Shown here: one piece after another, positions 51,601-60,100 of the stretch
Layout: every line of letters begins with the position of its first letter
Numbering within the stretch: the first letter of the stretch is position 1
Assembly (NCBI GenBank): GCA_946803715.1
Contig: CAMPET010000122.1
Coordinates: 144,396 to 204,495 of the forward strand
Length of the DNA stretch: 60,100 bases
Direction of reading: 5' to 3'
Origin: Beroe ovata
Lineage: Eukaryota > Ctenophora > Nuda > Beroida > Beroidae
Notes under the pieces: model-generated
The model's input: the letters and a program-made list of their open reading frames with translations, nothing else
Database searches by the model: none
Told to the model about the DNA's origin: nothing
Position numbers and translations under genes: made by a program

Positions 51601-54600
51601 ATAGACTATAATATTATAATAAGCTGACACTCGACTCTTACTTGAGGTCCTCTGCAATAAGAACATTGCCGAGGGAGTAGAAGAGCACAGTGCCGCGCCA
51701 CACCACATTGTGGCGCGCATCCCTGTCCGACCCGAGGAGCGTGTGCAGTTCGACACCGCACGACTCTGATGTACTGCACATGTACCTCTTGGACGACAAG
51801 CTGGAGGACCTGGAATAATCATGGGTTTATTAAAGTGATTGAGGTTATTACAAGTATCAACCATGCTGGTCTGGGAAAATTCAATATCAGTCACACGGTA
51901 GGATTTGTACAGGTTTCCTTCTAGAACTTTTTCTACAAAATACTGAAATTGTAGTTGAAGTGGAAGTCCGCTCAAATACGAGCAGCACTCAGTAACGAGG
52001 TAACGGTTTGATGGGGGGAACGCGGGTTCTTCCAAACCTGGTTTCCAGGTTAATGTGACGGAGGTAGAGTGGAGGTTCTGGGGATGGTCGGGGAGAGAGG
52101 GGGGACTCGGAATCAGGTGACAGTTTGAAGGGGTGAGATCCGTTGATGGGTGCTAGAGCCCCGGGTAATTCTTCTGATTCTGTATCGGACAGCGGGGATA
52201 CGTTCTCCAACTCGCATTCTGACAAGATGACGCAGTGATTTAGATATCATATCAGTGTAAATATAAACCTACTCGAAATAACGAGGTGAAGGGAAGTGAC
52301 TAATAACTAATATACCTTTGTCACTACTCTCGGTAACTTTGAGAGTCTCCACTGGTGGCTGTGGCGCAGGGGGAGGAGAGGGATTGAGCAGAATTGAGGA
52401 GATATCCAACTCCTGATCATCACTCCTCTCTAGTGTGTCCTCCAGTCTGATATCACTCTGAACCGGCTCGAGGGATGCTGGAGTTGGTATTTCTCTAGCT
52501 GGGATGTCCGCCTCCTCATCATGCATCTCCCTCTTCAGATCTTCAAATGAGACAACCTTCTTAGCAGACAGATCAGGAGCTAACATACAACCTTCCCGCT
52601 TTGCTCGGAAACTCCACAGTGAAATTCCATCGCCACACATCAGGATGTCAGATAAGTTTGGAGTGAAGACAGCATGGTTAATATCATCGTGTGCAACGTA
52701 CTTCTGTATAGGACTCATTGTTCTGTAATCACACACAGTGAACTTCCTGCCACACACCGCCACAATGAAGTGGTCCGTGACCAGGAGCAAGGGAGGGGTA
52801 TTGGGGTATGGGTGGTATGGGTGGTATTGGGTGGTATTGGGGTATGGGTGGTGTTCCGCTACAATGACACCGGACCGGGTGTCAATGCGGAGCACTTTCC
52901 CCGATGTTGTACACACGAACAAGTCACGTGACATGACCGTTCCGAACACAACACGGTGCACACTGTCCAAGTATGAGGACACTGCGGAGCTGATGTCCAG
53001 TTTGACCAGGCAGGTCAGTGTGTCACTCTCCATCACACTCACACAGTGCTCAGTCGCCCCTACAAAGGCGATGAGACGCGAATCTCGGCTAGCTTGGATA
53101 GCTGCTGGGGCCCTGTGCCTGCCCTTAGCGACAATGTGCTTGATTGTCTTTATCGGTAGGAGAGAGGACTTGTTTGCGGGGTACACAACCAGTGTTCCAA
53201 GAGCATCACTCACGTACAGGTACTCCCCATTTGGGAGAAAAGTGGTGGAGGTTACGGGAGAGGTCAGATCGTAGTGTTCTTCAGAGACTTCGCCATTATC
53301 CAGGACTCTTAGCGAGCCTTTAGAGTAACCCACAACTATTGCTCCTGTGGGGTCGGAAAGAGTGAGTTATTATACCAAGCAAATTGATTAATATAGAAAT
53401 CACTTGATTGATTACAACTGCGACCTACGGACCTTTGAAAGGGTGATAGGCAACAGTTGTTGGCGATTCCCCTGTCGAGAATACTTCGTAGATCTGGGAG
53501 AAAGTGTCCAAGTCCCAGACTCGAACACTGTTATCTTGTGAGATAGAAACAAGCTGTCTGTGACAGGGATCTACCGCAACTGACGTTATCCTGATGATAC
53601 GAGGTCATGATTTTTTGTACATTCAATTCATTATTCAATTCATTATTCAATTCATTATTCAATCACTTGAAACAAAAACTGTTCGATTAATAGAGTATGG
53701 ATCAATCTTGTGAAACTTACTTTTTCGAATGGCTGGTCAAAACAGTGGTGTAGGCTTTTGTTGTGGCATCCAATATCCCAATACTGTCGGTTTCAGTGAC
53801 AGCTAGAAGTTTCAAGCCGTCAAGCGATATTGAGCAATGAGTGACAGCTGATTCGTGTTCTACATTCAAAATAATGTTTTCGAAGTTCGGATCCCAGACT
53901 TTCATACTGCCATCGCTTGAGCCAGTGACAGCAAATGAATTGTGCATGGCAATGCAATTGATTGACCTTGAATTGCTTTCCACATTTGCCGATATGTCAA
54001 TACATCGTGCAACTGCTGCTTTGCTGGAATCCAGTTCAATGATGATGCCGGCTGCTGTCGCAACGTAAATAAAATGTTCAAGGTTGCTGACAGGTGATCC
54101 CCATGTGATGTCCTGCAAAGTGTACTCTAGGCCCATGAATTTAGATAGTGTGCATGATTTCATCTTGCCGGATTTCAGCCTCCATATTTGGACACTTTTT
54201 GATGAACAAGTCGCAATCTTCTGTGAAGTGGCAAATGACAATTGTCCCCTGATTATTGGCTCATTGCAGACGGATTCACTGATTATGCTGATATCTCCTT
54301 GAATACTCAAAAGTGAAGTGTCCCATAATACAAGCTTTGATTTTGGTCTTGAAGAGGTTACACCCAGTAAAACTCTGTCTGTTCTAGAAAAGTTGAGCAC
54401 TCCACAAGCTTCTTCAGTGGATTTTATCAATGCAACACAGTCAAGTGACGACACTGACCAGATACGAATGAGGGGAGAATCTTTTTGAGAGGATGCGATG
54501 TATTCATCACGGTCATCAACGGCAAATGATAGAATGGAATCAGTATGACCAGTAAACTTTCTTTGTTGAGGCATAACAATTGATTGTGCAATGATAACGG

Positions 54601-55716
54601 TGCCAGCAGCATAGTAAACCGAATCGCAATTTTTTGAAAATACTACCTTCTTGCAAGGTCCAAATCCCGACATTTTCTTCAACTCACATATTGGCTGAAC
54701 CTTTGAACTGTTAAGGTTGGTCTTGGTCTTATCCTTGTTAGAGGATATTGTCACATTTTCTATCAAAGACATATTATGGAAGTCATCTTCAATCTTCTCA
54801 CTTGCTTTTTTTGATCTTGGAGCCTTAGCCATATTAATACTGTGATTACTACTATTGTTCCTCACAACAGGAAGTTCTCTAAATACCCTTTTGCCATCTT
54901 TGCTTTGCACGAAAGACGGGACCATAGCTGTCTTTGCATTGGGACTGTTCCTAATTGAGACAGATAATTTTTCGGAAGAAACAGGAAATGTGATAAACTG
55001 ATAAAACTCACTCCAGACATGACCACTTGGAACAGGGTATCTCATCTCACGGGGGAATGGCAAATCTGAAGGACCTGTTATCTCTTCAATACTTTGAGCC
55101 TTTTTTTCCAGAAGTCTTGGATTATATGACTTACTGGTAGAAAGGACATTCTTAACCATCATGTTTGCACAAAGTTTGATTGACTTTGTGTGTGAATATT
55201 CCCTGTTGATATATTTCCTTAGAAGACTTGGAAAGTCAAACTTTAAGACTGTCCATTTATGACACGAACTGTCCACCACAAAAGGGAATTGAAGCCATGT
55301 TGCTGATGCCTTGAATTGCTTATAGATATTTGATATGCTTATCCGAATTGTTACACCACATGTAGAAACAACCTCGAGATGGATTGTAAAAAACTCCCCA
55401 ATGATAGGCTTGAAGAGTATGTAAAGTGAAGAACCAATAAGGGCAGCAGACTGTGAACTATGCTTTGGAATTGTGATGTAGTTATTGGCAGGAACAACAC
55501 CACTTATCTTGTAAATGGGACACTGAAAATGATTAAGTTACAACAGTTGAAACAGTATAAGTGAGAATTCATATACACAGGCAAACTTTTTACTGATACC
55601 TTTATGCTTCTATCCATGATTGTGGTGGCATCCCCTTCTTTGTGACTCTTCTTCCATTGACCAACACCATAGTGCTTGAATACATTGACATAAGGATTTT
55701 GCCAGAAGTCTCCCAT
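39629..55716 (-). CDS. WDR90: WDR90/POC16 centriolar WD-repeat protein (1740 aa, 15 exons)
   Basis: Exons: 55716-55600, 55522-53721, 53590-53433, 53344-52316, 52218-52038, 51809-51642, 51461-51287, 45402-45286, 44864-44716, 44429-44248, 43989-43855, 43429-43262, 42206-42006, 40924-40722, 40066-39629. Every phase closes; 1740 aa (human 1748). WDR90 binds the inner wall of centriole microtubule triplets and helps cohesion and cilium formation. The start MGDFWQNPYVNVFKHYGV opens the DUF667/CFAP20-like domain (to about 210), followed by serial WD repeats such as SQDNSVRVWDLDTFSQIYE, GTVAGTLWYINW and TGDRRLSVWKADW. An acidic, Pro/Ser-rich linker lies at about 980-1090. The ATG is 4 nt after catcctcattattcag, an excellent acceptor-like site. 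Exon 2 is 1.8 kb and AT-rich, unlike the GC-richer exons after it. Intron 7 (45403-51286) holds a GPCR gene on the same strand. Confidence 0.96.
46110..47183 (-). CDS. Class A (rhodopsin-like) GPCR, nested in WDR90 intron 7
   Basis: Single exon, 357 aa from ATG 47183. I chose this start because ctataactgttaccag, acceptor-like, ends exactly at it; the in-frame ATG at 47204 is the alternative. Seven hydrophobic segments follow: TM1 with VGSVGNSAAF, TM2 with MVDFFISVCVF, TM3 after the conserved Cys in SILCHMWGY, TM4 with IAVYFVFLFLQLLL, a second-loop Cys in YAECVFY, TM5 with LPFIIPMFVVFASC, TM6 with VTITVLIFTLVYSIF and TM7 with NSALNPLLYLWRMANFRK. The TM7 NPxxY form (NPLLY) is intact. The usual DRY at the end of TM3 is TTR, and TM6 lacks CWxP, so signalling may differ from textbook receptors. 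The ligand cannot be told. Short N-terminus, Ser/Pro-rich tail. Confidence 0.9.
   Translation of the reverse strand: MSAVSQTTALTMSASDPHTTNKSLDILFGVMCCLAFLVGSVGNSAAFAFFKYSKSNVPHSVYKVITMVDFFISVCVFPVGICYLTNRSPGLLFGNSILCHMWGYSWNMAGRMSIFLVVVLSTTRTCLVLWPFYVVRLRALIVAIAVYFVFLFLQLLLIQIRLHGTVEFKAVYAECVFYTATDFMHPVLYFIGYTLPFIIPMFVVFASCGCTIYAVFVRPRQSDSRTIAQAKSHLKVTITVLIFTLVYSIFNIPLVFDRTLLAFRDLYDFKDPYQFQYVDYYLNFTYSISVAMNSALNPLLYLWRMANFRKFLCRFMRSGPFVSFSCKVNAVDCSLPMTLTPSPSVKSIRKMFEVVAV
48266..48314. repeat. 15-bp tandem repeat, 3 copies
   Basis: aacttcgcggacttg occurs three times without a break, inside WDR90 intron 7. Confidence 0.95.
48414..48530. repeat. 41-bp tandem repeat, about 2.9 copies
   Basis: The unit begins agatattgtgatctag and ends ggggaacaagagagtt, with one variable base after ctag in each copy (g, a, t). 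It lies in WDR90 intron 7, upstream of the nested GPCR. Confidence 0.95.
49295..49345. repeat. Perfect 23-bp hairpin with a 5-nt loop
   Basis: Arms 49295-49317 and 49323-49345 are exact reverse complements around the loop atcgc. The arm contains ttttcatggtgtattat. It lies in the WDR90/GPCR intron and is non-coding. The stem is shorter than a usual pre-microRNA. Confidence 0.95.
50505..50571. repeat. 21-bp tandem repeat, 3 copies
   Basis: ataatattgctccgctcatgg occurs three times in tandem inside WDR90 intron 7. Confidence 0.95.
51055..51106. repeat. CA microsatellite
   Basis: Imperfect (CA)n close to WDR90 exon 7, preceded by the pair cacccagtgcc / cacccagtgcc. Confidence 0.9.
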
Positions 55717-55933
55717 GTCACTGAATAATGAGGATGTGACAAAATATGAAGTAAATATTTCAGGAAAGAACTGTTTTGCCAATGCTTTGATCACAATGGT
55801 CTCAAAGGACAGAGGTTCAACACTGCTGAAAAATTATTGAGTACCATACTAATCAAGAATATAAGAATATACCAGTGTAATTTGTAGTTTTGAAAATGCA
55901 AGGTGTGCAATTCCAGTGTGATTAAGCTATCAT

Positions 55934-56080
55934 CTTCTGTGATAGAGTGGCATGATACCATACCCCGCAGTTTCAATTACTTGTTAAACATTGAACATGC
56001 TGTACAGCAAGGATCTCCACCGTGTTTGCCACTTTGCCAGGCTAGGCACATAGCCACTCTCTCTTGACCAAAGTCCATTT
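55934..56080. repeat. Dispersed element with inverted termini, copy 2
   Basis: Related to 15283-15414. It opens gatagagtggc (55941) and closes gccactctctc (56053-56063), a slightly degraded inverted repeat, with the same outer flanks cttctgt and ttgaccaaagtc. It differs from copy 1 by indels in the first third. Confidence 0.65.
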
Positions 56081-56262
56081 GATGCCCCTACCACATATTC
56101 AAGCTTAATGTACACATTAATGGTTCACTTTTCCGTGAAATGTGAATGCCCAGCATCTGTATTACTATTTTAATTGTCTGTACCAGTGTACATGTAAGAC
56201 CTTCGATAGTAAACATTTGTGTTCACCAGGCCATAATTCTGTTCACGTTTCTACTCAATGGT

Positions 56263-56357
56263 AATAAGCATTTTGTCAGATGTTACCTGACCTGTTTCTC
56301 GCGCGAGCGCCGCGCGCGAGAAACTGAGGTCAGATAAAATCTGACAAATAAGCATTT
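56263..56357. mobile_element. 73-bp foldback element with an 11-bp target-site duplication
   Basis: The insert 56274-56346 begins tgtcagat and ends atctgaca (exact inverted repeat). Inside, tgacct pairs with aggtca and gtttctcgcgcg pairs with cgcgcgagaaac around a 7-nt loop. It is flanked on both sides by the identical 11-mer aataagcattt (56263-56273 and 56347-56357), as expected for a target-site duplication. No coding capacity: a miniature, non-autonomous element. An 11-bp duplication is longer than the 8 bp of hAT and would fit Mutator-like families; the family is not certain. Confidence 0.75.
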
Positions 56358-56893
56358 GTTTTTAACTTATATTATTGATTATTTAAACTTATCAACTGCA
56401 ACAGTGCAACACATACTTATTACAATCAAATTTGAAAAGTGAGGGTGTACTTTGTGGAGATCCTGAAGAAGAAACTATAATGTTTTGAAACTGTCAGTAG
56501 ATTTGTGGTGAAAAAGTGTGTTGGTTTGATTCAATTGACTTTGTATCACTGTCTACAATGTTCAATCATCTGAAGCAACTTATATTATTTATTTCAGTCT
56601 GTTCAGGGTTTTCAATTTAAACAGTTGTTATTGCTGCTGTTATTTATTTTTCACCTGATTACTTTGCCTACTTAATGTTAGCATAGAGAAATTTTCCATT
56701 TCTTTATCTGATATGAATCATGACTGATGGAATTCTGAGACTGCCAGCACTCAGCTTCATTTCATTGATGGTAGAAAAGGTGGTTAGTGTTAAGTCAAGT
56801 GTTCAGCTGAAGTTCAACTGGCAACAATCATTTTCTTAGGTTATGTAATCAACAACAATCATCCAGTGGATATGTAGCAACAGGGTTACCCTG

Positions 56894-57615
56894 ATGCAGT
56901 CTATTCTTTACTTTGGAAGAAGTTTATTGCTTGGACTAAGGCAGCCCTTCAAACCAAGATTACTATGTGCTTGTAGTGGGGTACCAAGAACTCATCCATG
57001 TAATGTTGGACCTGCTCATTTTGGGGATGATGCTTTCTTTATTGTTGAAAATGAGAAGCGTAGTGTCATAGGTAATTGAGTGATAATGTTGGTTTTCTTC
57101 ATTTCTGATGTGAAGCTTGACAAGTTGAATTGTCTCACCACTAATCAAATTTATACAGGTATTGCTGATGGAGTAGGAGGTTGGAGAAGGTATGATGTTG
57201 ACCCAAGCAAGTTCACTCGGAGTCTTATGAATAACTGTGAACGACTAGCAAGATCAACCACATCTGATGTTTTGAATCCAGTTGGCTTATTACAAAGAGC
57301 TTATGAGCAGATGATGCATCTGAAAAATCCATTATTAGGTTTGTTGATATTGATCCACTAACTGATTGGGTTCTTATATCAGATATGAAATTATCTGAAA
57401 ATTACACACACAATTTCAATAGGAAGCTGCACAGCCTGCATAGTTGTCATGGACAAGGAGAAGAAGGAAGTGACTGCTGCAAACCTGGGTGATAGTGGAT
57501 TCATGGTTGTGAGAGGAGATAGTGTTGTGTATCAATCCCAAGAGCAGCAACACTACTTCAACACACCCTATCAGCTCAGCATTAGTGCTGGCAGAAATGG
57601 AGTCATCCAAGACAG
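56894..57615 (+). CDS. PPTC7: PPTC7-type mitochondrial PP2C phosphatase, 5' part (3 exons)
   Basis: Exons are 56894-57071, 57159-57338 and 57423-57615, with phases 1, 1 and 2 joining correctly; about 183 residues are visible (human 304). PPTC7 is a metal-dependent Ser/Thr phosphatase of mitochondria that affects CoQ synthesis and mitophagy. Seen: an Arg-rich start ([20 protein letters not shown]), metal-site [49 protein letters not shown] and [13 protein letters not shown]. The last part, with TDGLFDNMP and the PDDIT metal ligand, is not found before the window ends, so a long intron must follow the donor at 57616, or the gene is broken. The start context has only a weak acceptor-like AG. Confidence 0.9.
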
Positions 57616-58496
57616 GTATTGAAACAGTACTTTGGATATTGTTTGAATATCTTAGGTGGCCAAGTTCCCATGATAATTACCTACAATAATGAGGGTAGGG
57701 AAATTTGTTTTATCATTGACTTACATTAAACATTCGTGTGTAAACATAGAAATCGCCATTTTCCTAGTTCAACATTTAACTTTCCACTCCAAGTGCTTGA
57801 TAGTGAAACATTGAGAGCCATATAGCACAATGTTATGCATTAAGCTCTATAACTGACATGCTATCTTTTGATTCCATGTTGAAACATAGTTGTGAGAAGA
57901 GAGCTCTAGTTTTCAATGGAAAGAGAAGATCTTATTGCAAAGCTTTAAAACATGGAATAATATCAGTCCGAACATTGGAGTAGGCTGTAGGAAAGCTTAA
58001 AATCAAATCTTCCATTCTCTAAAAGACTCAAATAAAGATGATCTATTTCAGTTCGTTATCAAATTCATTGTCAAAAGCCATGAATCCCCTCTTCTAATTC
58101 TAGTCCTCCATTCATATCGCATGTTTCAACTGTTTGAAAGTCAGGTATAATCGCTTGTTATTAGTTCATAGTGAGGACTTTACACAACGTATAGTTTTCT
58201 AGGGGTAATGTCCTGTGTATGCTGGACAACAGCAGTTAATTAGAGTATACAAGTCACGTCTACACTCAACATTCAACAACTACCTCTCCATTTTGTAGTG
58301 TATGGCTTAGTTTAGGATGTCATTATAATAAAAACACTCATCAGGGGAATAATTTATGTCAACACTATAATAATCAGTGACGTAACTTAACACTTTTGCA
58401 CCCTATTAGTGATTGATTATGTTTGTATTTAATATTCATTTTGGAAGGTTGCGACAGTTGTAATGTTCTCGCTAATCACCACAGACTGTACTATCA

Positions 58497-58640
58497 CTCA
58501 CACAGAACACACACAGTACAAACACACACACGCACACACTCACAAGCACACACACACGCACAAGCACACATACACAGTTCAAACAGTTCAGACACACACA
58601 CACACACACACACACCCACACAAACACTTACACATCTGCA
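58497..58640. repeat. Compound CA microsatellite
   Basis: (CA)n with GC, AAG and AGTT interruptions. It produces spurious His/Thr and Cys/Val frames on the two strands. Confidence 0.9.
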
Positions 58641-60055
58641 CGTATATTCCATAGAGCATACCATGAGTTCACTTGACACGAGTTCTACATATCTTCACCT
58701 CTCACTTCTCAGTTTGACTGTCTTCTATCATACACAGTATTCTTCTTGTAGAGTAAATCACGGTAAATTTATCGTGTAAATCTCCCGGTTAATTCCCCTA
58801 GGATTCCGAAATGCTGTGATAAATTTGGCAGAATGCCTGGTTGTCACATTATGTGGGGTTAGCGCACAACATAATAATATGCTATGGTTCTTCAACTAAA
58901 TATTACCGAACTATATTGAATTAATCATCCAGGGATTGCTTCTTTACTACAATCATGTTGCATAATCAAGCTGAATCATTCCACAGAATTTATCTTGAGT
59001 AAGGGAAGAATAAGTGCGTAGGAAGAATGGACGGGAATCTTGTCACAGTACTTTCGCTTTTGAATTATTGCTCAAGTTCTTCATTATTCTATTTGGCTTC
59101 CTCACAGAATGCTGACCGCTCACCGTTTTGGCGGATGTTATTTCGACACCAAGGACACGGTCCTTGCCCATACATCATTCCCATTGATGTCATTTTTCTT
59201 GAGAAGAAGACAGATTTTCCTACTCGATCCGAATTAGCCCTCATGACGATATCAATCCTATACACCGTATTACCCAATACCAATACTGTTTCGTGTATTG
59301 CTCAATAGAGTAAATTGCCGAGACAGTTTAAAAATACCCTCCATCATGCTCATCCTCTATTCTCTATCATAAGTCATATATAATACATGCTTGCCAAACC
59401 ATTTACCATCTGAATCCGAGTACTGTTACTATAAATAGAAATTATTACATCTACAATTAATAAGAATAGTCGACTTCATGTATTGTTGTGCACGATCATC
59501 TTCGTTGCAAAGATCATTACTCTCGAATAATAATATAATGGTATATGGACAATGGACAATGTTGTGAATAACTGAATGTTTGAAATCGCCATCTAGACAG
59601 CTAGCTAACCACATGCACGCTCTATATTGTATTCTCTGACCGTGATAACTGATTGACTGATGGGTCATACCATGATAACTACGATGATATGTCATATGCG
59701 ATCGTGTGTGAATGTTAAATTAAACTTGCATATTGTTCATAAGTTATAACATAAATGATGTCATGTGTGACAGCTGTCAGCGGTATGCAACGTGTATACT
59801 GTGTAATGTGTATTCGTGTGTGTATGATCTGTCAGACCAACTGAACACAATTCACTGTTCCAAATGATTGGATCCATAGTTATGAGTCACATCCTTGATA
59901 CAGCAGTTATCGAAATATGCTCTAGTTGGTTCTTGGGACACCTTGGCAGACCAGTCTGATATTGCTCTACGTCTCTGTAGTAATTTGTTCCGGAGCAGTT
60001 CACTAGAACGTTCTAGAACATTACCATGCTGCAGCAATATAACATGTCAAGCCTT

Positions 60056-60100
60056 GTGTGCATGCGTGTGTATGTGTGTGTGTGTGTGATTGTATGTGTG
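60056..60100. repeat. TG microsatellite at the window edge
   Basis: (TG)n running off the end, with GC and TA interruptions. Confidence 0.85.

Larger units (their letters stand above)
55717..56893. promoter_or_regulatory. Divergent spacer between WDR90 and PPTC7
   Basis: 1.2 kb between two head-to-head genes, so it should carry both promoters. It contains the second copy of the dispersed fold-back repeat (55934-56080) and the 73-bp foldback insertion (56274-56346). No other coding segment is visible. Confidence 0.5.
57616..60100. other. Probable long PPTC7 intron
   Basis: 2.5 kb in which I could not find the missing PPTC7 exons. It contains a CA/ACAG microsatellite (58497-58640), a TG run at the right edge (from about 60056) and AT-rich sequence. 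Short frames here show no domain. Confidence 0.5.

Noticed and set aside
58463-58679. His/Thr-rich and Cys/Val-rich frames on both strands
   Set aside because: Products of the CA microsatellite only.

Overview
This window is nuclear DNA of a multicellular animal. It holds spliced genes with GT-AG introns, many CA/TG microsatellites, a class A GPCR, kringle domains and the centriolar/ciliary protein WDR90. A homolog of PAM17 (best known from fungi), many tightly packed same-strand genes and acceptor-like AGs just upstream of start codons suggest a non-bilaterian lineage that may use spliced-leader trans-splicing. Ctenophores and hydrozoans are both possible; I cannot settle the species. I rebuilt the exon models by hand. 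Splice phases close for every multi-exon gene reported as complete, and their protein lengths agree with the human orthologs that I know.

Layout. (1) 0.5-14.4 kb, minus strand: seven genes in tandem with gaps of about 150-520 bp. In transcription order they are RFC3, PAM17-like, SUMF1 (with a GNMT gene inside intron 1), VPS34/PIK3C3 (intronless), RCCD1, YAE1 and a small ankyrin-repeat gene. (2) 15.9-28.0 kb, plus strand: NAGLU (intronless), CCS, TMEM242, AP5S1 and glutathione reductase (GSR). Intron 6 of GSR holds a single-exon gene for a papain-type protease fused to two kringles. (3) 28-39.6 kb: gene-poor, with microsatellites, inverted repeats, near-identical duplicated blocks beside single-N assembly joins, and one small KEN-box protein candidate. 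(4) 39.6-55.7 kb, minus strand: WDR90, 15 exons and 1740 aa, with a single-exon GPCR inside its 5.9 kb intron. (5) 55.7-60.1 kb: a spacer with a foldback element and the first three exons of PPTC7 on the plus strand, running off the window.

Common theme. Three multi-exon hosts (SUMF1, GSR, WDR90) each carry a single-exon gene in an intron on the SAME strand. Most start codons in the window lie 0-35 nt after an intron-acceptor-like sequence. Together with the operon-like spacing, this suggests that many transcripts, including those cut from host introns, may get their 5' ends by trans-splicing. This is inference; full-length cDNA would decide it. The genes are mostly housekeeping: DNA replication (RFC3), mitochondrial import (PAM17), lysosome and sulfatase biology (NAGLU, SUMF1, AP5S1, VPS34), redox and copper (GSR, CCS), and centriole/cilium (WDR90).
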